Assembly (NCBI RefSeq): GCF_026427355.1
Contig: NZ_CP102664.1
Location: 2,356,001 to 2,420,000, forward strand
Direction of reading: 5' to 3'
DNA length: 64,000 nt
Origin: Sphingobium sp. JS3065
GTDB taxonomy: Bacteria; Pseudomonadota; Alphaproteobacteria; Sphingomonadales; Sphingomonadaceae
The notes beneath the pieces were generated by a model. The model searched no databases and was not told the DNA's origin. It was given only the letters and a program-made list of their open reading frames with translations. A program made the translations under genes and the position numbers. This document shows positions 48,749-58,204 of this stretch, piece after piece. Positions within the stretch are counted from its first letter, which is position 1; every line of letters begins with the position of its first letter.

Positions 48749-49503
48749 GGCGCGATCTCCAGCCAGAGCGACAAGCCCGCGCCCGGTTGATCGGGCGGCC
48801 TGTTCGCCGCAATGCGCACAGCGTCGGCGCGGGCGCGGTCGAGGATCGCCGCAGGCACATCGGGCATGTGGTAGAGGCGATCCGCTTCGCCCAGCAGGCG
48901 CGCGGCGCGCAGGGTGAGGTCGTCGGGATCGGCTGAGAGCAGTCTTATCCTTTCCAGCCGATCGGCCTGCGCATCGGCGCCTTGGGCCAGCCAGTCCGGC
49001 ACGGCATCGGCCGCCTTGTCCGACAGCGGGTCGATCACGCAACCAGCCGCCAGCCCGGCATCGATCGCCCGCCGCCGCGCCGCCGCGTCGGGCCAGCGCG
49101 CCCGGATCGCGCCCCGCGCATCATGCAGCGCCGTCGCCAGCGTGCCTAACCGCGCCGGCAGCAAAGCCTCTATCCGTTGCCGAAGCGCCTTGGCCAGTCC
49201 CGCCGACGCGCCGCCCGTGCCGATGGCGATCAGCACCGGATCGCGGTCGACAATCGCTGGCAGGGTGAAATCGCACAGGTCCGGCCGGTCGGTGGCGTTC
49301 ACCAATATGCCCCGCGCCCGAAGCCGGGCCACCGCCGCCTCGTCGCCATCCGACACGATGGCGAGCGCGGCCTCTTCCGCCTCGCCCACGACATGCGCGC
49401 CGGCCCGTTCGAGCAGACGGCGCTTGGCTTCCGCCGCCTCGCCCTTGCCGGTCAGGATGACGGCCCGCCCGTGCAGCCGCAGGAAGACGGGCAGGCTTTG
49501 CAT
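48745..49503 (-). CDS. Siroheme synthase N-terminal domain protein (precorrin-2 dehydrogenase)
   Basis: A 252-residue NAD-dependent enzyme resembling the CysG N-domain/Met8p/SirC, which oxidises precorrin-2 to sirohydrochlorin and may insert iron to give siroheme. The nucleotide-binding loop is VILTGKGEAAEAKRRLLERA; then VNATDRPDLCDFTLPAIVDR and LIAIGTGGASAGLAKALRQR (in place of the usual STxGxSP). The methyltransferase half is absent and is supplied by cobA at 32 kb. It overlaps the lysA stop by 1 nt (TGATG). The C-terminal 100 residues are less conserved. Confidence 0.85.
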   Translation of the reverse strand: MQSLPVFLRLHGRAVILTGKGEAAEAKRRLLERAGAHVVGEAEEAALAIVSDGDEAAVARLRARGILVNATDRPDLCDFTLPAIVDRDPVLIAIGTGGASAGLAKALRQRIEALLPARLGTLATALHDARGAIRARWPDAAARRRAIDAGLAAGCVIDPLSDKAADAVPDWLAQGADAQADRLERIRLLSADPDDLTLRAARLLGEADRLYHMPDVPAAILDRARADAVRIAANRPPDQPGAGLSLWLEIAP

Positions 49504-50783
49504 CAGTCCTGCACGCCCTCTGATGCTATCCAGGCCGGAATATTGTCGCCCTGGATCAGCGTCTCGATAGGCGGACGGGCGCGGACCACGGCCCATTTGT
49601 CGCCGGACACCAGCACTTCTGGGGTCAGGGCGCGGCTGTTATAGGTGCTCGCCATCGTCGCGCCATAGGCGCCCGCGGTCATGAAGGCGACCAGATCGCC
49701 CGCGCCCACCACATCCATGTCGCGATGCATGGCGAAGGTGTCGCCCGTCTCGCACACCGGCCCCACCACATTGGCGGCGGCCCGCTCGCCGCTCGGCTGG
49801 ACGGCGCGGATGTCGTGCCAGGCATCGTAGAGGCTGGGGCGCAGCAGGTCGTTCATCGCCGCGTCCACGATCACGAACGGGGCCTGCGCGCCCTGCTTCA
49901 CCCGCACCACCTGCGACAGCAGCACGCCCGCATTGCCGACGATCAGACGCCCCGGTTCGAACATCAGGCGGACGTTCCAGCCCTGCGTGATCCGCGTCAC
50001 CATCGCGCCATAGTCGGCGGGGCTGGGCGGCAGGGGCTGCGAGGGATCATAGGGCACGCCCAGGCCGCCACCCAGGTCGGCGGTGCGGATGTCATGACCT
50101 TCACCGCGCAGCTTTTCGATCAGCGCGCCGACCTTGACGAAGGCGGCTTCCAGCGGGGTCAGGTCGGTGAGCTGGCTGCCGATATGCACCGCCACGCCCT
50201 GCACATCCAAACCCGGCAGGTCGCGGGCGGCGGCATAGCTGGCCAGCGCCCGGTCATAGGGAATGCCGAACTTGTTTTCCGACTTGCCGGTCGAAATCTT
50301 CGCATGGGTGCCCGCATCGACATCGGGATTGATGCGATAGGCGACCGGCGCCTTCCTGCCCATGGAGAGCGCAACCTCGGACAGCATCTCCGCTTCCGGT
50401 TCGCTTTCCAGATTGAACTGGTAGATGCCCTTTTCCAGCGCGATGCGCATCTCAGCCGCCGTCTTGCCGACGCCGGAAAAGACGATGCGGTCCGCGGGAA
50501 TGCCCGCCGCGATGGCGCGCAGCAATTCGCCCGCCGACACCACGTCCGCGCCCAGACCCTGTCTTCCCAGCGTAGCCAGCACGGCGGCGTTGGGATTGGC
50601 CTTCACCGCGAAGGCGATCAGCGGATCGGCAAGCTGCGACAGGCCTTCGCGGAACACGCCGACATGGCGGGTCAGGGTCGCGGTCGAATAGATATAGACG
50701 GGCGTGCCGACCTGCGCGGCGATTTCCGCCATCGGCACCTGCTCCACCAGCATCGCGCCATCGACATAGGTAAAATGGTCCAA
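49503..50783 (-). CDS. lysA: Diaminopimelate decarboxylase
   Basis: A 426-residue PLP enzyme that decarboxylates meso-diaminopimelate to lysine. The PLP-binding lysine is in LIAFAVKANPNAAVLATL; other blocks are GADVVSAGELLRA, VQGVAVHIGSQLTDLTPLEA, TADLGGGLGVPYD, RLMFEPGRLIVGNAGVLL, GPVCETGDTFAMHRDM and GAYGATMASTYNSR. Size and order match the family. It is third in the chain argH - lipoprotein - lysA - siroheme dehydrogenase - zntB, with 34 bp between it and the lipoprotein gene. Confidence 0.96.
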   Translation of the reverse strand: MDHFTYVDGAMLVEQVPMAEIAAQVGTPVYIYSTATLTRHVGVFREGLSQLADPLIAFAVKANPNAAVLATLGRQGLGADVVSAGELLRAIAAGIPADRIVFSGVGKTAAEMRIALEKGIYQFNLESEPEAEMLSEVALSMGRKAPVAYRINPDVDAGTHAKISTGKSENKFGIPYDRALASYAAARDLPGLDVQGVAVHIGSQLTDLTPLEAAFVKVGALIEKLRGEGHDIRTADLGGGLGVPYDPSQPLPPSPADYGAMVTRITQGWNVRLMFEPGRLIVGNAGVLLSQVVRVKQGAQAPFVIVDAAMNDLLRPSLYDAWHDIRAVQPSGERAAANVVGPVCETGDTFAMHRDMDVVGAGDLVAFMTAGAYGATMASTYNSRALTPEVLVSGDKWAVVRARPPIETLIQGDNIPAWIASEGVQD

Positions 50784-50817
50784 GTTCAGTCTATCCTAAA
50801 ATTCTCAGCGCCGAAAT

Positions 50818-51081
50818 CTAGCGGGGATCGCTCTCGGGCGGCAGGTCGAACGGATCGTCGCCCCGCACCCTCGATTGGGTCAGCAGTTCGACATTTCGTT
50901 CCGGCCGCGCCTGAACCGTGGGCGTGGTGAGTTGCGCGGCGGTCGGCGCCGTCGCCGCGCCCACCGGCACGGCGGGCAGCTTCTGGCCCGCCACCGGCTT
51001 CAACGGCTGGCGACCGCCGCAGGACGCCAAGGCCAGCGCAAGCGCGGCGAGCGCACATCCCCTGGCGATCCGTGCCGTCAT
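50818..51081 (-). CDS. Small lipoprotein between argH and lysA (LptM/LppL-like)
   Basis: An 87-residue lipoprotein: signal [20 protein letters not shown] with lipobox ALASC, then CGGRQPLKPVAGQKLPAVP and a Pro/Ala-rich tail ending DDPFDLPPESDPR. The start after the lipidated Cys recalls the CG.kGPLY.P motif of LptM (YifL), a small lipoprotein that assists LptDE assembly and often lies beside lysA/dapF in other proteobacteria. ATG 51081 overlaps the argH stop (TGATG). Homology to LptM is suggestive only. Confidence 0.75.
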   Translation of the reverse strand: MTARIARGCALAALALALASCGGRQPLKPVAGQKLPAVPVGAATAPTAAQLTTPTVQARPERNVELLTQSRVRGDDPFDLPPESDPR

Positions 51082-52460
51082 CACTTGTCCTGCCCTTTCG
51101 CGTTCTTCCGAGCGTCGGCGATCCGCGCCCGCACCTGATCGGGCGCGGTGCCGCCATGGCTCTTGCGGCTGGCGACCGAGGCGTCGACCGTCAGCACCGC
51201 ATAGATACGCTCATCGATCCGCGCATCAATGGCCTTGAGCGTTTCCAGCGGCAGATCGGCCAACTGCACGCCCGCCGCCTCCGCCGCCGCGACGGCGCGG
51301 CCGGTGATATGATGCGCCTCGCGGAAGGGCACGTCGCCCTCGCGCACCAGCCAGTCGGCCAGGTCCGTGGCGGTGGCGAAGCCGCTTTCCGCCAGCCCGC
51401 GCATCCGGTCGGTGCGGAACGTCACCGTCTCGATCATGCCCGTCATCGCCGCGATGGACAGGCCCAGCAGGTCATGCGCCTCGAACACCGGCGGCTTGTC
51501 GTCCTGCATGTCCTTCGAATAAGCGAGCGGCAGGCCCTTCATCGTCACGCAAAGCGCGTTCATGCAGCCCATGATCCGCCCGGCATGGCCGCGCACCAGT
51601 TCGGCGGCGTCGGGATTGCGCTTTTGCGGCATGATGGAACTGCCAGTCGAATAGGCGTCGGGCAGCTTGACGAAGCCAAAGGGCTGGCTCGCCCAGATGA
51701 TGAACTCTTCCGCCAGGCGCGAGAGGTGCAGGCTGCACTGGGTCGCGGCCATCAGGTAATCGAGCGCGAAGTCTCGGTCCGACACGCTGTCCAGGCTGTT
51801 GTCGGTCGGCTTGGCGAAGCCGAGCGCCGCCGCCGTCGCATGCCGATCGATGGGAAATCCGGTCCCGGCCAGCGCCGCCGCGCCCAGCGGGCATTCGTTC
51901 GCCCGCTCGCGCGCATCGGCAAAACGGCTGCGGTCGCGGCGGACCATCTCATAATAGGCCATCAGATGATGACCCAAAGTCACCGGCTGCGCGGACTGGA
52001 GATGGGTGAAGCCCGGCATCACCGTATCGGCATGTTCCTCGGCACGGGTCAGCAGCATCGCCTGCAGGCCTTCCAGCCCCGCCTCGACCTCATCGATGGC
52101 GTCCCGCACCCAGAGGCGGAAGTCGGTCGCCACCTGGTCGTTGCGCGAGCGTGCCGTATGCAGCCGCCCCGCCGCCGGACCGATCAGTTCGGCCAACCGC
52201 GACTCCGTGACCATGTGGATGTCTTCCAGGTCCAGGTTCACCGGCACGCCATCGGCTTCATATTCGGCGGCGATGCGGGTCAGCCCCTCGGTAATCGCCT
52301 GCGCGTCCTCGCCATCGACGATGCCCTGCTTGGCCAGCATCGCGACATGGGCCTTCGATCCGGCGATATCCTGTTTCCACAGGCGCTTGTCGAAGGGGAT
52401 CGAGGCATTTATCTCCCGCATGACCGAAGCCGGACCGGCCGCGAAGCGTCCGCCCCACAT
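51081..52460 (-). CDS. argH: Argininosuccinate lyase
   Basis: A 459-residue enzyme that cleaves argininosuccinate to arginine and fumarate. The N-terminal [20 protein letters not shown], the substrate blocks [15 protein letters not shown] and [32 protein letters not shown] [19 protein letters not shown] and the fumarase-superfamily signature [20 protein letters not shown] are all present. ATG 52460 (MWGGRF) is the only available start. It diverges from the TlpA gene with 19 bp between starts and leads the lysA operon. Confidence 0.96.
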   Translation of the reverse strand: MWGGRFAAGPASVMREINASIPFDKRLWKQDIAGSKAHVAMLAKQGIVDGEDAQAITEGLTRIAAEYEADGVPVNLDLEDIHMVTESRLAELIGPAAGRLHTARSRNDQVATDFRLWVRDAIDEVEAGLEGLQAMLLTRAEEHADTVMPGFTHLQSAQPVTLGHHLMAYYEMVRRDRSRFADARERANECPLGAAALAGTGFPIDRHATAAALGFAKPTDNSLDSVSDRDFALDYLMAATQCSLHLSRLAEEFIIWASQPFGFVKLPDAYSTGSSIMPQKRNPDAAELVRGHAGRIMGCMNALCVTMKGLPLAYSKDMQDDKPPVFEAHDLLGLSIAAMTGMIETVTFRTDRMRGLAESGFATATDLADWLVREGDVPFREAHHITGRAVAAAEAAGVQLADLPLETLKAIDARIDERIYAVLTVDASVASRKSHGGTAPDQVRARIADARKNAKGQDK

Positions 52461-52479
52461 GCTGTTGGAGCTTTTACCC

Positions 52480-53103
52480 GTGCGATCTTCCCCGTTCCGA
52501 TCTTTACCTTGCGTGATGACACTGCTCCTGCTGGCTGGCCTTGGCGCGTGCGATAAGCAATCCCCGCCCGCCGGGCAAGGGCCGAACGCCATCAGCGGAG
52601 AGGCGACCGGCCCCGCGCAGAGCGGCGCTCCGGGCAAGGGCGGCGAATTCAGCTATACGCTGGACAGGTCGAAGGCCGGCGCCCCCGCGCCCGACTTCAC
52701 CTTCCAGAACCCGGACGGCAGCGATGCGAAGCTGAGCGATTTTACGGGCAAGCCGATGCTGGTCAATCTCTGGGCGACATGGTGCGCGCCCTGCGTGGCG
52801 GAGATGCCGACGCTGGACGCGGTGGCGGCGGATTATGGAAAGAAGGGCCTGGCCGTCCTCACCATCTCGCAGGACAATCAGGGCGAAACAGTGATCAAGC
52901 CCTTTTTCGAAAAGCATCCGCTGCCGCATCTGAAGGGGTGGATCGACCCGGAAAACCAGTTCGGCTTCCATTACAATACGGGTATGCTGCCGACGACCGT
53001 CATCTATGACGCGCAGGGCAAGGAAATGGTCCGCGTGATCGGCGCGATGGACTGGGCCAGCAAGGAAGGACGCGCGCTGATAGAGGCGGCGCTGAAAAGT
53101 TGA
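52480..53103 (+). CDS. TlpA-like thioredoxin-fold lipoprotein
   Basis: A 207-residue periplasmic disulfide reductase of the TlpA/ResA family. The redox site [16 protein letters not shown] is in a domain opening [23 protein letters not shown] at 52480 (GGAG 9 nt upstream) gives a signal peptide with three Arg before [10 protein letters not shown] and a lipidated Cys; the internal ATG at 52516 would leave no positive n-region, so GTG is preferred. Family members keep cysteines reduced for cytochrome c maturation or copper delivery. It stands alone, divergent from argH. Confidence 0.9.
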   Translation: MRSSPFRSLPCVMTLLLLAGLGACDKQSPPAGQGPNAISGEATGPAQSGAPGKGGEFSYTLDRSKAGAPAPDFTFQNPDGSDAKLSDFTGKPMLVNLWATWCAPCVAEMPTLDAVAADYGKKGLAVLTISQDNQGETVIKPFFEKHPLPHLKGWIDPENQFGFHYNTGMLPTTVIYDAQGKEMVRVIGAMDWASKEGRALIEAALKS

Positions 53104-53381
53104 TCCCTGATCCCACCCCATTCGTCATGCTGAGCTGAATTGATATATAACGAATCTATATCAAAAATCCGCCATGCGCGTTTCTTGCAAAATGCGCATG
53201 GCCAGATGCGTCCTTATCAATTGTCAACCCGCCTCGCAGCATAGCAATATCGTCTGATTTTCTTCCTAAAACAGCGCGGAAATATTTCATTTCCTTTAAT
53301 TTTTTGTGCGGCGCAGTAGAGGTTGAACTCAAATTGTTCGTTGACCCCCTTGTCAAAGATAAAATGCAACAGGGGGCATAG
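53104..53381. other. AT-rich intergenic region upstream of a TonB-dependent receptor
   Basis: This 278-bp gap is much richer in A+T than its surroundings (for example GATATATAACGAATCTATATC). It holds a perfect inverted repeat, CCATGCGC (53172-53179) with GCGCATGG (53194-53201), that could be an operator or a hairpin. No small gene is apparent. A promoter for the receptor is likely in the final 80 bp but no hexamer pair is convincing. Confidence 0.5.
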
Positions 53382-55946
53382 ATGACAAGATTGACCGCTC
53401 TTAAACTTTCACTTGCGCTGGCCTCGTCCTGGTCGGCCTGCGCGATGGCCCAGGAAGCGCAATCGCCGCAGGGCGATGACGGCGGCGCCATCATCGTCAC
53501 CGGCACCCGCGCCGTCGGCATGCAGGCGGCCGAAAGCGCCGCGCCCGTCCAGGTGTTCAGCGAGGAAGCGCTGAGCCATGTCGGCCAGCCGAATCTCAAC
53601 CAGGCGTTGACCCAGATGGTCCCGTCCTTCACTGCCCAGACGCAGGGCACCGACATGTCGAATTTCTCGCTGTCGGCCCGCCTGCGCGGCCTCAGCCCCA
53701 ACCACGCGCTGGTCATGGTCAACGGCAAGCGCCGCCATGGTTCGGCTATCCTTCAGGTGATCGCCGGCCCGTTCCAGGGTTCGGCAGCGCCCAGCATCGA
53801 CCTGATCCCGCCGGACGCGGTATCACGCATCGAAGTGCTGCAGGACGGCGCGGCCGCCGTTTATGGCACGGACGCGATCGCGGGCGCCATCAACCTGATC
53901 CTCAAGGACCAGACGGAGGGCGGCTCGTTCAAGGTGACGGGCGGCCAATATTATAACAGCGAGGGCGAACTTTTCTCCGCTTCCGGCAATGTCGGCTTCA
54001 AGCTGGGCGAAGACGGCTATTTCAACTTGACCGGTTTCCATCGCCGCCAGAGCTATACCTCGACCGGCACCGGTCAGGTCACCATGGCCGACATCAACGG
54101 CAACCCCTATGTCAACAGCGCGGGCACCTATCCCGGCCAGTTCGGATCGACCAACAATTATTACGATCCCGCCTGGGCCGATCTGGACCTCAACGGCATC
54201 AATGGCGGCCAGGCCAAATCGCAGCTCAACCTGTTGTTCTACAATATGGGCTATGATTTTGGCGGCATCGAACTCTACAGCTTCGGCGACGTGTCCCGGC
54301 GCGTGGGCTATGCGAAGCAGGGATATCGCCCGCCCAACCGCATCTGCGGCAGCGCGACCGACCTGACGACCTGCTTCGGCGATACGGGCACCTTCGGCAT
54401 GGTCCCCCAGCAAAAGGTGGAGCAGAAGGAATACAGCTTGACCATCGGGGTTAAGGGCGAGGCATCGGGCTGGAACTATGACGTCAGCACGACCTACGGA
54501 TCGGACCAGAACAAGATCTGGACCATAGGTTCCGCTCACCGCGCGCTCTGGATCGAATCCTACCTGCGTTCCATCCAGCCCGGCTCAACCGAAACGCCCA
54601 GCACGATCACCGACGCTTATGACGGCGGATTCAAACTGAGCCAGTTGACCAACACGCTGGACATCCGCAAGGAATTCGACGTCGGCATGGCAGAACCGCT
54701 GACCCTCGCCTTCGGCGGCGAATATCGCCGCGACACGTACGAGATCGTGGCGGGCGACTACGCTTCCACCTACAAGGAAGGCGTTCAGTCCTTCCCCGGA
54801 TACAAGGATGTCGATGCCGGCAAGCATAGCCGCAGCTCCAAGGCAGCGTACATCAACCTGATCGTCTCGCCGGTCGATGGCTGGACGGTCGACCTCGCCG
54901 GCCGGTACGAGGATTACACCGATTTCGGCGATACGAAGATCGGCAAGATCACCACGCGCTACGACTTCTCGGATGCCTTCGCGATCCGCGGTACGGCGAG
55001 CACCGGTTTCCGCGCACCGACATTGGCTGAATCTTTCTATTCGACCGTGAATGTCGGCCCGACCAGCGCCGTCCTCCAGCTTCCGGCAGGTTCGCCCGCC
55101 GCGACGCTGCTGGGCTTCAATTCGCTGCGGCCTGAAAAATCAACCAACTTCTCGGCCGGCATCGTTCTGCGGCCGGTTCCGAAACTGGCGATCACGATCG
55201 ACGGCTATTATATCAAGATCAAGGATCGCATCTCCGCCACCGCATCGCTACCCGCCATCCAGGGTGGCCAGCCAGTGCCGGGCGCACAGAATATCCTGGC
55301 CGCCATCGCTTCCACCGGGCTGGTGCTCGACACCGGGCTGCAGACGCTGGGCGTGGCCAGCTTCACCAATCTGATCGACACGGAGACCTACGGCGTCGAC
55401 TTCGCCGCCCATTATCCGGTGGCGCTCGATTTCGGCAAGCTCGACCTGTCGCTCAATGCCAACTACAACAAGACGAAGATCACGGACAACAAGAACCCGG
55501 CACTGTTCAGCGCCCAGTCCGAAAGCTATATCGAGGACGCTTCGCCGGAATATAAGATCGTTGCAGGCCTGAATTTCTCCAGCGGCCCCTTCTCCGCGAA
55601 TCTGCGCCAGACCTTCTACGGCAAGACCAGCATCCTCGTCCGGTCGGCCCTGACCGCCGCGGCAATGAACGGCCAGCCGCTTGAACGCGATGGCGTGGTC
55701 AAGGCGACGGGCATCACCGATCTGGAACTGGGCTATGACTTCACCGATTTCGTGACGTTCTCTATCGGCGCGAACAACCTGTTCGACAAGCGCCCGGAAA
55801 AGCCCAAGCTGCTGAGCGGCGTTACCGTCCTTCCCGGCCAGTCGCCCTATGAAAATGGTTCGACGGCCTGGAACGGCTATTATGGCCATGGCGCCTACGG
55901 CTCGGCGGGCGGCTATTACTACGCCCGTCTCGACTTCAAGTTCTAA
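53382..55946 (+). CDS. TonB-dependent receptor (854 aa)
   Basis: An outer-membrane active transporter of unknown substrate. The signal peptide (about 23 residues, ending CAMA) is followed by a TonB-box-like GAIIVTGTR, a plug with QALTQMVPSFTAQTQGT, SARLRGLSPNHALVMVNGKR and IEVLQDGAAAVYGTDAIAGA, and a long barrel with YSFGDVSRRVGY, GRYEDYTDFG and a C-terminal ARLDFKF. The LRGLSPNH.LVM.NGKRRH pattern is common in large sphingomonad receptors near catabolic or peptide-use genes. The only close gene is an exported RidA protein, so the ligand stays open. Confidence 0.93.
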   Translation: MTRLTALKLSLALASSWSACAMAQEAQSPQGDDGGAIIVTGTRAVGMQAAESAAPVQVFSEEALSHVGQPNLNQALTQMVPSFTAQTQGTDMSNFSLSARLRGLSPNHALVMVNGKRRHGSAILQVIAGPFQGSAAPSIDLIPPDAVSRIEVLQDGAAAVYGTDAIAGAINLILKDQTEGGSFKVTGGQYYNSEGELFSASGNVGFKLGEDGYFNLTGFHRRQSYTSTGTGQVTMADINGNPYVNSAGTYPGQFGSTNNYYDPAWADLDLNGINGGQAKSQLNLLFYNMGYDFGGIELYSFGDVSRRVGYAKQGYRPPNRICGSATDLTTCFGDTGTFGMVPQQKVEQKEYSLTIGVKGEASGWNYDVSTTYGSDQNKIWTIGSAHRALWIESYLRSIQPGSTETPSTITDAYDGGFKLSQLTNTLDIRKEFDVGMAEPLTLAFGGEYRRDTYEIVAGDYASTYKEGVQSFPGYKDVDAGKHSRSSKAAYINLIVSPVDGWTVDLAGRYEDYTDFGDTKIGKITTRYDFSDAFAIRGTASTGFRAPTLAESFYSTVNVGPTSAVLQLPAGSPAATLLGFNSLRPEKSTNFSAGIVLRPVPKLAITIDGYYIKIKDRISATASLPAIQGGQPVPGAQNILAAIASTGLVLDTGLQTLGVASFTNLIDTETYGVDFAAHYPVALDFGKLDLSLNANYNKTKITDNKNPALFSAQSESYIEDASPEYKIVAGLNFSSGPFSANLRQTFYGKTSILVRSALTAAAMNGQPLERDGVVKATGITDLELGYDFTDFVTFSIGANNLFDKRPEKPKLLSGVTVLPGQSPYENGSTAWNGYYGHGAYGSAGGYYYARLDFKF

Positions 55947-55960
55947 AGCGTCACGAAGGG

Positions 55961-55990
55961 GGGCCGGTCCGGAAACGGACCGGCCCTTTT
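55961..55990 (+). terminator. Intrinsic terminator after the TonB-dependent receptor
   Basis: A perfect 11-bp stem, GGGCCGGTCCG (55961-55971) with CGGACCGGCCC (55976-55986), has a GAAA tetraloop and is followed by TTTT. Very stable; the ridA-type gene begins 15 bp later and needs its own promoter or partial read-through. Confidence 0.92.
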
Positions 55991-56004
55991 CGCATCGGGG
56001 AAAC

Positions 56005-56415
56005 ATGCGCATGAAGAAATGGCTTGTCCTGTTCCTGGCTTTCAGCGCCGCGCCATCGGTGGCGCAACAGCCGCTGCCCTTCTCCCCCGCCGTGCGCGCA
56101 GGCGATATTCTCTATCTTTCCGGCCAGATCGGGCAGGCGCCCGCCGGCATGGACCCGCATAAGGAAGGCTTCGACGCCGCCGTCCGTTCCTCCATGGATT
56201 CGATCGGCAGGATATTGAAGGATAATGGCCTGGATTTCGGCCATGTCGTCAAATGCACGGTGATGCTGGACGATATGGCGGACTGGCCCCGCTTCAACGA
56301 CGTGTATGTCGGCTATTTCCAGGGCAAGCGGCTGCCCGCCCGCAGCGCGTTCGGCGCCGACGGCCTGGCAAGGGGCGCGCCGCTGGAAATCGAGTGCATC
56401 GCGAGCTTCAAATAG
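56005..56415 (+). CDS. Exported RidA family protein
   Basis: A 136-residue RidA/YjgF-type protein with a signal peptide (MKKWLVLFLAFSAAPSVAQ), so it acts in the periplasm. RidA enzymes deaminate reactive enamine/imine intermediates; conserved sites seen are ILYLSGQIGQAPAG, DFGHVVKCTVMLDDMADW, PARSAF (conserved Arg) and PLEIECIASF (conserved Glu). ATG 56005 has GGGG upstream; ATG 56011 keeps the same signal. Cytoplasmic RidA is the norm, so the exported form is notable; perhaps it processes a substrate imported by the adjacent receptor. Confidence 0.85.
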   Translation: MRMKKWLVLFLAFSAAPSVAQQPLPFSPAVRAGDILYLSGQIGQAPAGMDPHKEGFDAAVRSSMDSIGRILKDNGLDFGHVVKCTVMLDDMADWPRFNDVYVGYFQGKRLPARSAFGADGLARGAPLEIECIASFK

Positions 56416-56543
56416 GCGAAGGCCGTCCGGCCCCCGCTGGGAAGAAGGTGCTGGGGTCATGGCGGGAAATGGTTGACATCATCCGGATTCCGCCATTCCA
56501 CTCCCACTTCCCCAACTCCCCATAGCGCGCTAAAGCCTTCCCC

Positions 56544-57134
56544 ATGATCCTCGTCATCGACAATTACGACAGCTTCACCTGGAACCTGGTCCATTATCTC
56601 ATGGAACTGGGCGCGCAGGTGGAGGTCGTCCGCAACGACGCCATTTCCGCGGGCCAGGCGCTTTCCACCGGCGCGCAGGCGTTCCTGCTCTCCCCCGGCC
56701 CCTGCACCCCCAATGAGGCGGGCGTCAGCCTGGACCTGGTCGCCGCCTGCGCGGATGCGGGCGCGCCGCTGCTGGGCGTGTGCCTGGGCCACCAGTCGAT
56801 CGGCCAGCATTTCGGCGGAAAGGTCGTGCGCGGCGGCCTGATGCACGGCAAGACTTCCCCCGTCAGCCATGACGGCACCGGCCTGTTCGAAGGACTGCCT
56901 TCGCCCTTCACCGCCACCCGCTACCACTCGCTGATCGTGGAGAATATTCCCGACACCCTCATCGTCAACGCCACCAGCGAGGACGGCTCCGTCATGGGCT
57001 TCCGCCACCGCGACCTGCCGATCCATTCGGTCCAGTTCCACCCGGAAAGCATCGCCACCGAACATGGCCATGACATGCTGGCGAATTTCATGCGGATCGC
57101 GGGCATCCCCGTTCAGCAGCGCGTGGCGGCCTGA
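56544..57134 (+). CDS. trpG: Anthranilate/aminodeoxychorismate synthase component II (glutamine amidotransferase)
   Basis: A 196-residue class I glutamine amidotransferase that supplies ammonia for anthranilate (and often 4-amino-4-deoxychorismate) synthesis. The oxyanion/catalytic Cys is in [15 protein letters not shown] and the His-Glu pair in [33 protein letters not shown] opens the protein and [12 protein letters not shown] is typical. trpE is not adjacent, which is common in sphingomonads. It begins the trpG-trpD-trpC-moaC-moeA series; 77 bp separate it from trpD. Confidence 0.94.
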   Translation: MILVIDNYDSFTWNLVHYLMELGAQVEVVRNDAISAGQALSTGAQAFLLSPGPCTPNEAGVSLDLVAACADAGAPLLGVCLGHQSIGQHFGGKVVRGGLMHGKTSPVSHDGTGLFEGLPSPFTATRYHSLIVENIPDTLIVNATSEDGSVMGFRHRDLPIHSVQFHPESIATEHGHDMLANFMRIAGIPVQQRVAA

Positions 57135-57211
57135 GGGCCTGAGGCGCTTTTTCCTGTCTTGCAACCCCGCCCACTCGACTCCGGCGCCATCCCATGATTA
57201 AGGCAGCGTCG

Positions 57212-58204
57212 ATGACACGCCTGCCCGATCCCGCTACTCCGCTCGACGCGCAACAGGCCGCCACGGCCTTCGACCTGCTGTTCGATGCCGACCTGCCCGA
57301 AGGGGAGATCGCCAGCTTCCTCGTCACCATGGCCCGGCGCGGCGAGACGGCCACGGAAATCGCCGCCGCCGCCCGTGCCATGCGCGCCCGCACGATCCCG
57401 GTCGCTGCTCCGCCCGGCGCGATAGACGTATGCGGCACGGGCGGAGACGGCCACCACACCCTTAACGTGTCGACTGCCGTATCCCTGGTGGTTGCCGCCG
57501 CAGGCGTGCCCGTCGCCAAGCATGGCAACCGCGCCGCCTCCTCCAAGGCAGGGGCAGCCGACACGCTCGAAGCGCTCGGCCTCGATCTCGACCGCGCCGC
57601 GCAAACCGCCGAAGCGACGCTGGCCGACCTTGGCATCTGCTTCCTCTTCGCGCAAAATTATCACCCCGCGCTCAAACGCCTGGGTCCGATCCGCAAGGCG
57701 ATCGGCGAACGCACCATCTTCAACCTGATGGGTCCGCTCGCCAATCCGGCGGGGGTGCGCCGTCAACTGGTCGGCATCGCCCGCCCCGACTATGTCCCCG
57801 TCTATGCGGAGGCGATAGCGGAACTCGGCGTCGACCATGCCTTGATCGTGTCCGGTGACGAGGGGCTGGACGAATTGTCGCTGGCAGGGGGCAATGAACT
57901 GGCGGAAGTGAAAGGCGACCGGCTGGTCGCCATGCGTCGACTGACCGCCGCCGAACTCGGCCTATCCACCCACCCGGTCGAAGCGATCAAGGGCGGCGAT
58001 CCCGCCTATAACGCCGCCGCCCTGCGCGCCCTGCTGCAAGGCGAAGCGGGGCCTTACCGGGACGCGGTGCTGCTGAACGCCGCCGCCGCCCTTGTCGTCG
58101 CGGACGCCGTATCCGATTTCCGCGAAGGGGTGGAGGAAGCCGCCGAAACCATCGACCGGGGCCTTGCCAACGCGCTCCTCAATTGCTGGATTGCCTACCC
58201 ATGA
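57212..58204 (+). CDS. trpD: Anthranilate phosphoribosyltransferase
   Basis: A 330-residue enzyme that couples anthranilate with PRPP. The PRPP site [20 protein letters not shown], then [20 protein letters not shown] and [20 protein letters not shown] (substrate channel), and [15 protein letters not shown] are hallmark blocks. ATG 57212 has AAGG 8 nt upstream and is preferred over ATG 57194. Its stop codon overlaps the trpC start (ATGA). Confidence 0.95.
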   Translation: MTRLPDPATPLDAQQAATAFDLLFDADLPEGEIASFLVTMARRGETATEIAAAARAMRARTIPVAAPPGAIDVCGTGGDGHHTLNVSTAVSLVVAAAGVPVAKHGNRAASSKAGAADTLEALGLDLDRAAQTAEATLADLGICFLFAQNYHPALKRLGPIRKAIGERTIFNLMGPLANPAGVRRQLVGIARPDYVPVYAEAIAELGVDHALIVSGDEGLDELSLAGGNELAEVKGDRLVAMRRLTAAELGLSTHPVEAIKGGDPAYNAAALRALLQGEAGPYRDAVLLNAAAALVVADAVSDFREGVEEAAETIDRGLANALLNCWIAYP

